DNA from: Xiphophorus maculatus | Taxonomy: Eukaryota; Chordata; Actinopteri; Cyprinodontiformes; Poeciliidae | Length of the DNA: 64,000 nucleotides | Reading direction: 5' to 3' | NCBI RefSeq assembly: GCF_002775205.1 | Contig: NC_036457.1 | Span: 5,224,024-5,288,023 of the forward strand | Shown: positions 1 to 12,806 of the stretch, one piece after another | How positions within the stretch are numbered: the stretch's first letter is position 1 | Layout of the letters: every line of letters begins with the position of its first letter | Notes under the pieces: model-generated | Told to the model about the DNA's origin: nothing | Database searches by the model: none | The model's input: the letters and a program-made list of their open reading frames with translations, nothing else | Made by a program: the position numbers and the translations under genes

Positions 1-504
1 CTCCTGATTATTTTCCTGCCAAGACGAACCCTGAGATAAAAACTGGATTCGCCGTAGAGTTTCTAAACCAGCCGGCTGGTTGTAAATACACAAAACTACT
101 CCAGCCTGCAGCAGATTTATGTTTACAATAGTTTTTATTCAACCAGTAAGTTTGAACAAAAAATCAATTAGAAAATTATTTTCTCTTTTATTTAAAGATT
201 TATTAAAATATCTCCAGCTCGTTTCACTGCTGTCTGTCAAACTTGCTTTGTCTCATTCCAGCCAAACTCCGGTGGATTTCTTTAGACTACCCAGAACTAA
301 CATTTTACACCTTGATAATCTGAAAAGTGTGGTTTACATTAGATTTTTGGTCTTCTCAGAAAACCTGGAAAAATAAAAATATCCACTTTCACCAACCAGA
401 GTCCAGCTGTAGCTTAATCTGAGTCTGACTGCAACCTGAGACTGGGGTCAAAGGTCAGCTTCCAGCATGAACACACAGCCACAGAGATGGGATGAATAGA
501 GCAG

Positions 505-560
505 ATTCATGGGTTAGAATGGCCTAGTCAAAGGGAATCTGTCACAGTTGTAGATGGTGC
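505..560 (+). mobile_element. Tc1-like transposase gene scrap
   Basis: The stretch containing GAATGGCCTAGTCAAAG is the classic DNA behind the WPSQSPDLNP motif of fish Tc1 transposases. Only a few dozen bases remain, in the distal ppp4r4 3' flank. Confidence 0.5.
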
Positions 561-827
561 ACTCCACATTTTGCAGAGTTTCCTGTTAAAAATGTTTAAA
601 GCCACCGATTTCCTTCACAGTTCTGCTCTTCCTGTTGTTCTGCCACAGAAAGTCTGAATGAAATAAACTGGAGTTTGTTGATGGATTGGAGCAAAAGGTG
701 AGAAAAGGTGAGATCGTTAGAGGAACCAGCTGTTCGGACTCTGCTGACCTTCTCCCTCTGAGGCTCTTTTCTCTGAACCTCCATCTAGTGGTACAAAAAC
801 TCAATAAAAACCATTTTCATTCAGTTT

Positions 828-833
828 TTTATT
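828..833 (-). terminator. Candidate poly(A) signal of ppp4r4
   Basis: AATAAA on the minus strand about 560 bp beyond the ppp4r4 stop, giving a plausible 3' UTR. Another AATAAA at 134-139 is an alternative, so the true end is uncertain. I see no other gene in 1-1390. Confidence 0.4.
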
Positions 834-1167
834 TTAAAATAATTTATGATTTCCACCAGTCCCAGTTAAACTCCTCTTTGGTTGCCCCCAGTGATCACTG
901 TCCAATGAGATCACACCAACAACCTGCAGGTGAACCAATCAAATGAAGCGATGAGATGGTTGAATACACAGTGCTCAGTAGGATCGCTCAGCATCCACCG
1001 GTTCTGCTGGCGCCGCGCTGCATTCTGGGCGTTGCCCTGAAACCGCTTCCAGGCAGCTGATTGGCTGATGGACTCAAGTATAGGTGATGACATCATCAGC
1101 TTCACTCTCATTCTGACTGGAGAGAGTTGGACTTCCTGTTCCTGCCGAGAGAAAATCAGAAAAACAG

Positions 1168-1310
1168 GTCAGGAAGTAGACCGCACCGAAACTCAACCAG
1201 AACAATGAGGACTAACCGGGTCAGGAAGTAGACCGCACCGAAACTCAACCAGAACAATGAGGACTAACCGGGTCTGGAAGTAGACCGCACCGAAACTCAA
1301 CTAGAACCAC
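1168..1310. repeat. 52-bp tandem repeat, about 2.7 copies
   Basis: The phrase GTCAGGAAGTAGACCGCACC recurs at 1168, 1220 and, with one change, 1272. It lies just past the ppp4r4 stop codon and so within the probable 3' UTR. Confidence 0.85.
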
Positions 1311-1392
1311 CACTGGTACCAGGTGAAGCAGACCTCCTGTCCCAATTTATCTGGTCTTAAGGTCTTTTGTGGAACCAGTTTGTGGTCAGGAC

Positions 1393-4300
1393 TCACATGG
1401 AGAGCTTCCTGGACTGACTGTCCTTCATGCCGCTCCCTCGCTCCATCGTCTTGCTGCGCTGACCCAAGGTGCTGGTTCTGTGGTCCCGATGGTCCAGGGT
1501 GCTGGTTCTGTGCTCTCGCTCCTCCAGGGAACTGGTTCTGTGCTCCATCATGTGGTTCCGCTGGTCCCGGTTCCCGGTCCTGTGGTCCAGGGTGCTGGTT
1601 CTGTGCTCTCTCTGCTCCAGCAGGCTGGCCTGGTCCAGGAGGCTGGTTGTTTTGCTTCGGATCAGAACCGGCATGGAAGAGGTGGACTGGGTTGTCAAGG
1701 TGAAGTGGGCGGTCCTCACTGAGTCATCTGTGGGAACAGGAAGTGATGTAAGAGCAGAAACAATCACATAGGGAGTCCAGGTGACTGAAAGGTGAGCAAC
1801 TACCTCTGGTGGATTTCCCAAGACCAGAAGAACCGCTGAGATCTTTGACCTTCCTGAATCACACAGAAAATCCAGAACGTGTTAGTCAGGATCGTCAGAT
1901 CATCAGCTCTACAGAACCTGGACTGGACCGGTCTGGACTGGAATAAATCATGTATTTTATGTCATTTGCTGGTACTGGTGGGGTTTGTAATTGAAAGAAA
2001 AAAACTGTTGCTGGTGAAATGTCTGAGTGGCGGGTAAAAAAAGTTAATTTCCACCCCTGGTCCAAACGAAAGAATATTGTCTCTATCTGAACTGGCTCTC
2101 CTCTGGCCGGCGATCTCAAATCCCCTGATGATTTGTAGACAAGCTGCTGTAGGTACAGCGCCGTGTCAGAGCCTGGTTGTTACGGGATCTGACTGACTGA
2201 CTGATGTGCTGCGGTTGTTCCCTTCCTGATGCTGTCAGTTCATCACCCGTCTGTCTGTTTACTTTCAGAGAAACTCCTGTTAGTTTATGAATTATGAAGT
2301 GCTTAGCAACTCAGATCAACTGGAACATTTTAAAGTGTAGGTTTTTTCTTTTGCTCTTTTCTTTGGTTTTGTTGTTTTGTTTGTTTTTCTTCTAATTCAT
2401 GTAAAGAACTTTGAACTGCCTTGTTGCTGAAAATGGGCTATATAAGCAAAGTTGCCTTACCTACCTAAATGCTTAGCTTGAAACTGTGGCTCTTTTAAAT
2501 GAGTGAATGTGGTGAAAATATGATTTTGAAAAGCGAACCCCATTTCGTTCCCCAGTTATTGCTGTTAATTTTAACTGTAACTTTAGTGAACGGTTCTTAC
2601 AGAGGCCTGTCCGAGTTGACGGGTTTGGACGAAGTCGGCTGGCTGCTGAGGGACCGACTCCGAGACAGTTTAGCCTTCCTCGTCTCTTTACCTAGACACA
2701 GAGGAGACACATCATCATCGTCGTCATCGTCATCGTCAACCTCATGACCTTACCAGAGGACGAGCTTCCTGTTGAAGAGGACACAGACATGGACTTTGCA
2801 GAGGACAGACTGGTCTTGCTGTCTCTTCCTGTCAGAGAAACGTCTTTAACAGAGCCGAGTTGGAAACTGCTGGAGATTCTGGGAACAAATGAAGGTTCAG
2901 CTCACGTTTTCTCTCCGCGTGTTTGTCAGAGTTCAGCTTTCCATCGCTCTGCTGCCGCTCCAGCTGCTCCTGGCAACACAGCGCATGTCTATAAAACCGG
3001 CCAAACACAAAGCCTCAGTCACCGTCACACTCACCATCTCCAGCAGCAGCATCTCCTCCTTCTCCTTCTTCTGGTCCAGCAGGTCCCACTCGTGTCTCTT
3101 ATGAAACTGCGGAAAAACACAACACATCCAGGTGAGGAGCAGACGTGGAGGAGACGCCTCCGTCGCTCAGGTTTCTGTGATCTGGTCCCTTACAGGTTCA
3201 GACAGGTCCAGTTTGTCCAGTTCCAACACTGTCTGGAAAGTATGAGGGACAATGGATAAACTCCAAACATTTAACACTCAAATAGCTGACTGGTTCCCAG
3301 TGCAGACTGGTATCAGGTCTGACTTACCTTGCGGATCATGGCCACGACATCTTTGTCTTTCTCTCGACAGAGAAACTTCTGGACGCAGAAATCCAGTTTC
3401 TGCAGCAGCAGCTTGTCAGCTGGCAGGCGGAGGGACGACCGTAACCGTGGCAACAGCTGACAGAGCTTGTACCTGAGAGGACAGGTGAGACATCAGGAGG
3501 AGGACGGGTGAGACATGGGAGCTCTACAGAGAGAACAGCACTGCCCTACCTGACGTTGGCGACAGGGTCGTGGACAAGTTCCAGCGCTGGGATCAGGAAA
3601 TGTTTGTTGAAGTATTTTCTGGAGAAAATCTCTGTGGCGATTTCACAAACATCCAGGAACCTCAGGCGGTTCCAGTAGCTGCGGCCTTGAGCGAGATCTG
3701 AGGACAGAAACAGTCGGTTTGACCACAAGCTGACATGATCGACCAGACAACACCTGGTTCAGGTGAGCAGGCCGGTTTAGCTTAGCTAAGTTTCTGCAGC
3801 AGAATTGCTCTGACCTTGGATCAGCCGCTCCATCATCTCCTGACGCTGCTCCTGCTTACGGTTGTAGCGCAGGAACGTGCAGAAGGTCCGAGCCGCCTCT
3901 TTCTGTACCGGTAGCACTTTCTACAGCCGAGAGGAAGCAGAGCAGAGTTACCTGTCTGTCACCTGGCTCACCAGGGGATGATGCGACGCTGACAGCGCTG
4001 ACGTTGGTGGTGAGGATGATGAAGATCCGAGCAGAGAAGGTTTGGTGCAGCAGCTCTCCGGGCAGCAGTCTGGACAGGCAGCTGTAGCGATGCAGCAGCT
4101 TCTCATGCAGCCGCCAACGCAGAGAAGATCCAACTTTCTGTTCGGCCGACAGCAGCGCCGACAGCAGCTCTGGGAGCTGAGGCGAACCACAGACAGTCCA
4201 CCAGAGATCCATGGGAACACCGAAGGGGAATCCGGCGCAAGAGAAGAGGAACCATCCAGGAACAGAGGAGAAAATATTCAGAACCCAGGCAGAGGAACCA

Positions 4301-7300
4301 CATGAAGAACCTGAGGAGAACTTAGGTTCCCTCACCTTGTTGTCCAGGATTAGATTGTCTCCTCTAGAGAGGACCACCTCCAGAGTTTCATCTAGGTGGT
4401 TCATCAGCGCATCCAGAACCTCAACAAGCATCAGTTGAAGAACGCAAACATAAAAACAGCAGAAGGTTTGAAATCGAGTCAAAAGACATTTCCAACATAC
4501 ACCAACAGGGGGCAGTTTCAGTGGTGGCTACTTCCTTGTCACAGGAAGCTGCATCCATTCTGAAGCTACTGACCTGATTAATGATAGGCAGACGCCGCTG
4601 GCAAATGAGAAGGAGATTACTCACAAGCGTTGGCGTGGATAGCCTGGCCGTCCACTGGATGGTCTTCTTCCTCTGCTGGCTAACGCTAGCCTCTCTGTGC
4701 TAAAGGCCAGAGGAAGAAGGTGATCCAGTGGATGACCAGTCTAGGCATGCTAGTGACCTAGCTTTCCAATGCTAACTCTAGTGAATACTCTCCTTCTCAC
4801 TTAGTGGTGGAGGCCTATCATCAGTCAGATCTGTAGCTCCTATTGAAATAGCTTCCTGCAATCAGAGAGGAAAGACTTCTTCTGCGTCATGTTCATGCAG
4901 CTGATCTTCCTTCCTTAGAGATAACATTCTGAAGAGGTCTGCAGACCAACCAACCTGGCAGGAGTTCTGACAGCTAGTGTCAGTAATAAGGAAAACATTT
5001 AAAGCACCAGTTGGATCCAGTGAATCTATTTACTCTGAAATATAGGAACATGATTTCCTGTGACATCACAGGAAGCACGGCCGTGACGTCTCACCTCTAG
5101 AGCACTGTCTTGGAGCAGCAACAGGAGCTCCTTGTGGACTACATGGACATTAGACTCGAGCAGCTTCACCACCTGCCAGAAAAGGCAACATTGTGAAGTA
5201 AAGAGACAGGAAACACCAAGCAGACGGGAGTACAGGTGGTTCTCACCTGGTGGAAGCTGGCTGCTACACTTCGGCGAACGCTGACCTCTGGGTCGCTGCA
5301 AAGACCCGACAAAGACGGATGGATGTCGCACAGGAAGTGGGCGGGGTCTACGAATGCCACCATGGCCTGGAGAGAGGAAAGAGGAACGGTTTTTGAACTA
5401 CTAAAGAGCCCAGAGGTTCTGGAACTGTGAGGATAAGTCCAGCGGTACTGAAATGCTGCAGTACCAACGAGACTAAAGGTTCTGGAACTGAAAAAGTACC
5501 AAAGGACCTGATCTAAGTCTGTTTTCCTCCTGAAAAACCGAACCAGAGGTTTGGAGGACCAGAGGTCAGAGGGCGGTTAGCATTCACACCTCCCAAACAA
5601 GCCAGGCTTTGACTAGGCAGATGGACTGGAGTTGGATCAAAGCAGACTGGACAGGGCTGGTGTGCATTAACCCTAAAACTCTGGATTGCCCAATAAGCCT
5701 GAAAACCCGTGAAAGGGGAAGTGACAGCAGGACTACCAAAGAACCCTGGGAGTCAGTGAGTCTTTGAGTACCGGTAGGTTGTAGCAGCAGTTACAGCGGA
5801 TCAGCGTGGACTCGCCAACATCCATCTGGTTTTCTTCAGTCTGCAGTCCAGTAATACACAGAACCTGAAACTTCTGCAGCAGGAGCCTCTTCTGCTCTTC
5901 TGACAGTGAACCTGAAGCACAGAGATCATCATCACACCTGTTCAAACCAACCTTCAGGACCTTCTTGCCTATCGTCCCAGGTCTGTCCTCTGGGTTCACG
6001 TTTGTTTAAATCAGAAGGATTTTGAAGGTTCTGTTGTAACTGTGCGGTCTAACCTGCCAGTCCGCTGCAGAGCTTCCCAAACTGGAACGACAGCGACACC
6101 ATGATGCCTTCATCCACCTGTGATGAAACGTCACACGCTGACATCACCAGAGGAACCAGCAGGTGAAGTCGGTCATCTAACAAAGAGGAGGGGTTTTAAA
6201 CAAGGTGCTGATGGAGAGCGGGGGTTCTGGTTTGGTCCGGACTCACCTCCGTCCATCATCTCCATCAGGCTGATGATGCTGTCGAAGGCGGCCAGGCGAA
6301 CGCGGCTCTCCTCGTCGCCGGCGAGTTCCAGCAGCTCAGGGAGGAGCTCGGTTCTGGTGTCATCCACCCTGAAGGACACATGCTGGGTCAGTGGGGCAGA
6401 ACCTCACCGGTAAGGGTTGACTGTGTTGACTTTCTGTTTACCCGATGGCTCTGGCCATGCTCTCCAGCTGACGGCACATGCAGACTCGGACCTCGGACTC
6501 CGTGTCCCGGCTCAGAGAACGGGCCAAAGGCAGAAGCTCCTTCTTCACTCTGACGAACAGAACCTCAGTCAGCAGGAGAGACAAACCGCTTTCAGACCAA
6601 CTCTGCTGCGCGCCGCTCACATGAGAGAGTCAAACTTGCAGGAAGCCTTTCCTAGAATCCGACAGGCGGCCAGTCGAGCCTGAAGGGAGTGAGACAGCTG
6701 ACTCTGGTAGAGGAGAGGGTTCAGCACCTGGGAACACAGAACCACCAAGGTCCGGATCACAAAACTACAGATTCTCCCTCTTACGTAGATTTTTCACATC
6801 GGTGTACTCCCACTCCTACAGTTCGGACTGAAATGCCTCCCAGACACTGACAGTTTAACAAGGACATTCAAATCAATACAGAACTAGACCAGGGGTCTTC
6901 ACATCCAGGCCTGGACCTTTAGATGGCAGCTGGACGTTTTGAGGAGGTGACTCAGCCGTTTGATTCAGGTACGTTGGACCAGGGACACACCTGGCCATGC
7001 GGGGCCCTGGGCGCCTGGAGATGAAGACCGCTGAGCTAGACTGTTCATCACTCGGTGTGCTTAGTGCTAGAAACCCTTCTAGCTGAGGCAGAGGGAACAG
7101 ACACATTAAAGAGGGAAAATCAGGGACTGGATGGAAGCTTGGCCCTTTGATATTAAAGGTTTTTCAGCCAGGTGAAGGTGGAAAGAGCCAGATTTACCTA
7201 TAAAATAACCCTAGAAGGTTCTGTAAGCTGCCAGTCCGCTGCAGAGCTTCATGTCATTATTAAAATTCTTCCCTTTAAATACGTCGGATCAACAGGTGGA

Positions 7301-10300
7301 ACCAGAACCTGGCCCGGTTTACCTGAGCATTGTTCAGGAACCACTGACCTCCTGTTTGATGGTCTCTTTGGGCAGAGCGTTGATGGCCGACAGCAGAGTC
7401 TCCAACCAGGCGCTGCTCACCACTAACAGACAGAAACCAGGTGAGTTCATCCAATCAGGACCCGGAGTCAGCAGGTAACATCAGGTCTGACTGTTTCACA
7501 AAACGTCACCAATCTGCTGACGGCTCTCATTAAAAGGCTCGGTTAACCTTTTAAGGTCGACGCCCGCCCTGTGGCGGGCATGACGTCATGTTTCTGTGTG
7601 TGTTTTTTGCTCCAATGTGATAATAAATTTTGTCAAAATGAAACAAACACTGTAAAATCACAAAGTTTAGGATGTTCTGAAAATAATGATACCAAACAAG
7701 GTAAGGTAAATACTTTTTATGGTGAAAATATAAGGGTAAATTCAAAATTAGACCAAAACGGCCATTTAGACCCAAGACTCCAAAGGGTTAAACCTAGAGC
7801 ATTTCAGATCTCAGGTGAGGTTACCTGTGTCCCGGTGGTTCAGGTGGAGCAGCACCGTCTTCAGGATGGAGTAGGTGTGTGTGTGGATCAGGATGATGTC
7901 GTCCTGCAGGATGGTTAAAAACGAAGTCGCTGCTGCCAGCTGGATCTCAGCACCAGCTCCATTCAAGACCTCCTGGTTCACACAGGTGGGACAGGTGAGC
8001 TGCAGTGAAACCTTTCTTGAAGTCAAGTGATTGTCCTGTCCTCAGATTGTACATACCCTAACTTTTGGTACAACTCGACGGAAAGTCTCAGCTGGGTTCT
8101 GGCGGACGAGACTCGGCAGGTTGCTGATGACGCTGGCTCTCTGGACCTCCTGACCCACGCTGAGGAAAAAGGAGGAGGCAGTTCAAAAACACCTGAACGG
8201 AAAAACCTGGAGCTAGTTTGAGCACATCTGGACTCTGGTTCTGTAATGCCCAGTAAGTTCTGTTTGGGAATCAGTTCAGTGAACTAGTTCAGATCTTCTG
8301 GGAGAGAAGTGGTGATTAGCTCCAGAGTTTAATTAGCTGCAGAGTTTAGTGGGTCAAGGAAGAAGGACGGGAAGAGGGCATCAGAAATCTGACAGCTGGA
8401 GGCCAGAATGCATCCCAGAAACTCTGGTCCAGGACTACATCAAGCAACCTGTTCCCCTCCTGGCCTGTGGGGGCGCTGCACCAAGAACCACTGAAGACAC
8501 TGAGTGCAGCTTTCTTCTTCACCAAATGGAAACAAAATGGAGGCGTCAGATTTTAACAGTTGGAGGATTTCCCTTTAGTCTTTGGCTAAAGACCAGGAGC
8601 CATTTCTGCTACTAATGCTAGGCTAACACGTTTGTTTCTCTGGTTCCTCTCTCCAGTGGTCAGTGGCTGAGAGGCGGGGAAAGCCACGAAGGTCTTCAGC
8701 CCATCACAGAGATGCTTCCTACAACTAGGTGTGTCTCTAGCTGTAGGAAGAGTAGAGTACATAACCAGTTCATCAGCAGGACTGGAGAACCTGCGTGCTG
8801 CTGAGGAGCTGATCCAGGTGTGTTGGACCAGGATCACACCTCCAGGTAGCAGCTCACCCTCGAGGCCTGCAGCTCAGGATCATCGCTAGCTTTCCTGCAG
8901 CCGCGCTGTTGGACTGTGGACTGTAAATTCTTAGATCCTGCATTTTAACTCCTAGAGATGTTAGTCAGTACATCACCTGCATCGCATCAGGATAATAATG
9001 ACCTGGGCTCTGACCACAACCACCTCATCAGTGACCTGGTGACCTCACCTGAGCAAGTAAACGGCTCGCTCCACGTCATTCAGGTCTTCATCCACAGTCA
9101 GCTGATCGATCTCCTCCGCTGTCTGAAAGAAGAAACATGAAAACATCTCGGAGGCTCCGCCTACACCACACTGATGCCACGCCCACTCATGCTGAAGCCA
9201 CGCCCACATCACTATATTCAGAAGAGGAAACTTTGACATCTGTTCAGTTATTGATTAATTATTAATCAGGTGGTGATCAGATCACCTGCAGAAGTAGCAC
9301 TGTTCAGGTTTTACTATCATGGTCTGCATGTCGTCATATGAACCCTAAATTAACCCTAAATGAACCATAAATGGACCATAACTGGACCCTAAATGGACCC
9401 TAACTGGACCAAAAATGGACCCTAACTGGACCCTAACTGGACCCTAAATGGACCCTAACTGGACCAAAAATGGACCATAACTGGACCCTAACTGGACCAA
9501 AAATGGACCATAAATGGACCCTAACTGGACCCTAAATGGACCATAACCGGACCAAAAATGGACCCTAAATGGACACTAACTGGATCCTAAATGGACCATA
9601 ACTAGACCCTAAATGGACCCTAAATGGACCCTAACTGGACCCTAAATGGACCATAAATGGACCATAACCGGACCCTAAATGGACCCTAACTGGACCCTAA
9701 ATGGACCCTAACTGGACCCTAAATGGACCATAAATGGACCCTAAATGGACCCTAACTGGACACTAACTGGATCCTAAATGGACCCTAACTAGACCCTAAA
9801 TGGACCATAACCGGACCCTAAATGGACCATAACTGGACCATAAATGGACCCTAACTGGACCCTAAATGGACCCTAAATGGACCCTAAATGGACCATAACT
9901 GGACCCTAAATGGACCCTACCTGGACCCTAAATGGACCATAAATGGACCCTAACTGGACCCTAAATGGACCATAAATGGACCCTAAGTGGACCATAAATG
10001 GACCCTAACTGGACCCTAAATGGACCATAACCGGACCAAAAATGGACCCTAAATGGACACTAACTGGATCCTAAATGGACCATAAATAGACCCTAAATGG
10101 ACCCTAAATGGACCCTAACTGGACCCTAAATGGACCATAAATGGACCATAACCGGACCCTAAATGGACCCTAACTGGACCCTAAATGGACCATAAATGGA
10201 CCCTAAATGGACCCTAACTGGACACTAACTGGATCCTAAATGGACCCTAACTAGACCCTAAATGGACCATAACCGGACCCTAAATGGACCATAACTGGAC

Positions 10301-11332
10301 CATAAATGGACCCTAACTGGACCCTAAATGGACCATAACCGGACCCTAAATGGACCCTAAATGGACCATAACTGGACCCTAAATGGACCCTACCTGGACC
10401 CTAAATGGACCATAAATGGACCCTAACTGGACCCTATGTAGGGGCTACATGAGGCAGCTGACACCTTACTGAACCCTCAACTTGTTACAGTGTTGATTGT
10501 TTAAATGTTTTATCATTTTGTCTTTTAATGTTTTTTATTCAAAACTTTGCAGCATTTTGTCCAAAATAAATGGACCTATGGGACATTAAAGTCCAGATTC
10601 TCAAGTCTTCATCTCTTTGTTCCTTTGTATTTCCATTCTTCTCCTTGGATTTTTGCTTCATATGTTCTAGTTTTTATCTCTCTCATCACTTCGTTACTAG
10701 AACCAGCAAAACCTGCAGGCTGGTTCTGAAGGGTCCTGGTAGGACCCTCATCCATTCATCCCTTTGCATCCTCATGTCTGATGTAATCCTCCTTCTTCAT
10801 GTCTCCATGTTTTCTTTACTTCTTTCTTGGTCCAGACTCTGAAGTGTCAGCTGTAGATCTTCTTCTTCTGTGAATTTGAACTGAAATGTGTTTTTTACGG
10901 ATCGGGAGCTGAACTCTTGTCTCTGTTTGGTCCTCCGGCGTTTCACGGATCGATCAGTGATTGATTGGTTTTTCTGCAGCTCTCCTGGTTCTGCTGACTC
11001 AGTGCAGAGCGGAGATCCTGGAGCCGGTCTGTCCGTCCGGGTCTCTGCGCTGCCGGCGGACAGACCGACAAACTGCGTCACTCTGCGCACATCGCGGGTT
11101 TCCCTCCGCTTCCTGCCGCTTCACCCAGCATGTTCCCCCATCACCACCATCACCACCATCATCACCAGCAGCAGCGTCTTCATCATGCCCCGCTCATGTG
11201 AGCGCCGCTCCCGGTCCCACCTACCTTCAGGCTCCTGCGGATCGGCCGCTCGATGAAGGCCAGCTCCTGCAGCTCCTCCGGCGGCCCGCCGGGCGGTCCG
11301 GGCGGGCTCAGAGTCATCCTGCCGGGGAACAT
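1393..11332 (-). CDS. ppp4r4: Protein phosphatase 4 regulatory subunit 4, HEAT-repeat protein
   Basis: A HEAT-repeat regulatory subunit of the PP4 Ser/Thr phosphatase, expected to be cytoplasmic. I read 24 coding exons in transcript order: 11332-11225, 9122-9049, 8159-8057, 7972-7825, 7422-7349, 6727-6621, 6549-6442, 6368-6247, 6176-6054, 5911-5772, 5366-5247, 5172-5095, 4419-4336, 4176-4003, 3920-3815, 3697-3550, 3472-3328, 3232-3194, 3106-3035, 2969-2906, 2828-2754, 2691-2601, 1835-1804 and 1727-1393. They sum to 2670 bp (889 aa; human is about 873 aa) and every phase joins. Family landmarks are LTVDEDLNDVERAVYLL, HEKLLHRYSCL, QGRSYWNRLRFLD, HDPVANVR and DLLDQKKEKEEMLLLEM. A second ATG lies five codons downstream of the chosen start. 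The donor after exon 14 (GTCAGC) is weak. The last exon holds a low-complexity stretch rich in HRTST(L). The gene is divergent from the asb2 pair. Confidence 0.93.
6890..7033. mobile_element. Degraded hAT-type MITE in ppp4r4 intron 5
   Basis: The inverted ends begin CAGGGGTCTTCACATCCAGG and close with the complement of a near-identical sequence. They are flanked by 8-bp duplications aactagac and agctagac that match at 7 of 8 bases, as expected for hAT transposition. The element is too short to encode protein and resembles the fuller copy at 38243. Confidence 0.7.
7543..7791. mobile_element. piggyBac-like MITE in ppp4r4 intron 4
   Basis: The element is bounded by TTAA at both ends with inverted termini TTAACCTTTTAAGGTC and TTAACCCTTTGGAGTC (right end read on the minus strand). 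TTAA target duplications and CCYTT-type ends are the piggyBac signature. The interior is AT-rich and non-coding. Confidence 0.7.
9341..10437. repeat. 11-bp minisatellite in ppp4r4 intron 1, about 100 copies
   Basis: The unit is roughly TGGACCCTAAA with variants (TGGACCATAAA, TGGACCCTAAC, TGGACCAAAAA). A higher-order period is visible: the phrase beginning CCATAACCGGACC at 9541 recurs at 10025, an offset of 484 bp or 44 units. Most units carry CCCTAA. Confidence 0.95.
10687..10744 (+). repeat. Inverted-repeat arm, left
   Basis: A 58-bp arm whose complement is found at 11684-11741 with about one mismatch. The pair encloses ppp4r4 exon 1 and its promoter. Between 10438 and 11224 I see no exon. 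Confidence 0.85.
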
Positions 11333-11683
11333 CTGCTCACTGGAACCGGCCCAGTCGCTCTCTGGTTGTTACTGGGAGAGCGGGCGGCGGAGCTCAGCAC
11401 CATCCATCCCTGGCGAGAGGATGGGGGCGGACACGGGGAAGGGGGTGGGGGGTGTCTCTCTCCGTTTCCAAGGAGATCCCGTCCGCGGCGGAGCCGACGT
11501 CACACTACTTCCGGTTACCGGAACAAAATGCGGTTTAAACCGTGAGCTGGTCCAAACGCTGCAGCGTGAAGAAACTAAAATCAGAAACCAGATTTCAAAT
11601 TCCCTTCATTCAATCCAGATTACAATCTCAGATTCTCACATATGAAGAACTTAAAGATCAGAGGTTCTGATTGGTCCAGAGGT

Positions 11684-11741
11684 TCCTACCAGGACCCTTC
11701 AGAACCAGCCTGCAGGTTCTGCTGGTTCTAGTAACGAAGTG
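11684..11741 (-). repeat. Inverted-repeat arm, right
   Basis: The reverse complement of 10687-10744. Similarity stops abruptly on both sides of the 58 bp, and I see no terminal structure marking a full transposon. Confidence 0.85.
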
Positions 11742-11796
11742 AACAGATTGGATTAGATAATCCTGATCTGTTCCTGCAGTGACAGCGCCGAGGAAC

Positions 11797-12026
11797 CTGT
11801 CTGTAGCTCACCTGTCTGTAGCTCACCTGTCTGTAGCTCACGTGTCCGTACCTCACCTGTCCGTACCTCACCTGTCCGTACCTCACCTGTCTGTAGCTCA
11901 CCTGTCCGTACCTCACCTGTCTGTAGCTCACCTGTCCGTACCTCACCTCTCCGTAGCTCACCTGTCTGTAGCTCACCTGTCCGTACCTCACCTGTCTGTA
12001 GCTCACCTGTCCGTAACTCACCTGTC
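11797..12026. repeat. 15-bp minisatellite between ppp4r4 and asb2
   Basis: About 15 copies of CTGTCTGTAGCTCAC and CTGTCCGTACCTCAC. Because 15 is a multiple of three it stays open in frames on both strands, but those frames have no other gene-like property. The rest of the gap between the divergent genes (11333-12806) holds no other clear element. Confidence 0.9.
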
Positions 12027-12806
12027 TTCTCACCTGGACTTCCTGCCATCCGGTCTTTCTCGTCCTGCGGTCTCGGAGGTTTCCTGGTTTCCAGCCAGCA
12101 GAGTTTCGGTTTCGCGGCTCGCTGACACTGCGGCTCATGAAACTTCAGACCCGTTTAGTTCCAGTCCGTCTCTCAGAGCCGCTGCTTCGTCTCGGAACCA
12201 GAACCAGAACCAGAATTGTAGAATCCCGTATCCTGATGGACAGCTTGACAGGTAGGAATGGTTCTGAACGTTTTGTCTGAGCGGGTCAGGAAGCTGCAGG
12301 TTCTGACTCTTTTCATTTCACAGACCCGATTCATAACAAACGGGTCAAAAGGTTCTTCTGAAAAATGTAATAAAAAGAGAAAAAATGGATCAAAGATTTC
12401 CAAACATTCACAGCATCAGGCTGGGATCCAAACACAGATTCTTTTTCTGGGTTTGGTTCTGACACTAGAACAGGTCCAGTTCTCTGGTTCTGGTGGTTTT
12501 GACCAGACAGACCCAGGACTCTATTTCTGGTTCCGGTGTCCTGGTTTCGGGTCGGTAACGTTTGCAGCCTCGGGTTGAGTTTCTTCTGCAGCTTCCAGAC
12601 AGAAATTGGAGCTGCTGACGGTTCTGGATGTTTCTGTGTCTCTGTGGGTCAAAGGTCAGCAGCTCGAGTGTCTGAAAGTTTTGGCTCCAGCACAGTGAAC
12701 AGAACCACAGCTGACCCGCCAAGCCTGCGGCCTCATTCCTGCAGCTTGTCCTGAAGTGACCGGCCGCCGATCCGGACACTTAAAGGGAAACGGCGCCGGA
12801 TCCAAC

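Noticed and set aside
3856-4482. Single 208-codon gene on the minus strand
   Set aside because: The frame runs through two ppp4r4 exons and the introns around them; the spliced model explains it better.
11728-12255. Open frames on both strands encoding HLSVAHLSVPH or GELQTGEVRT repeats
   Set aside because: A product of the 15-bp period being divisible by three; no gene structure.
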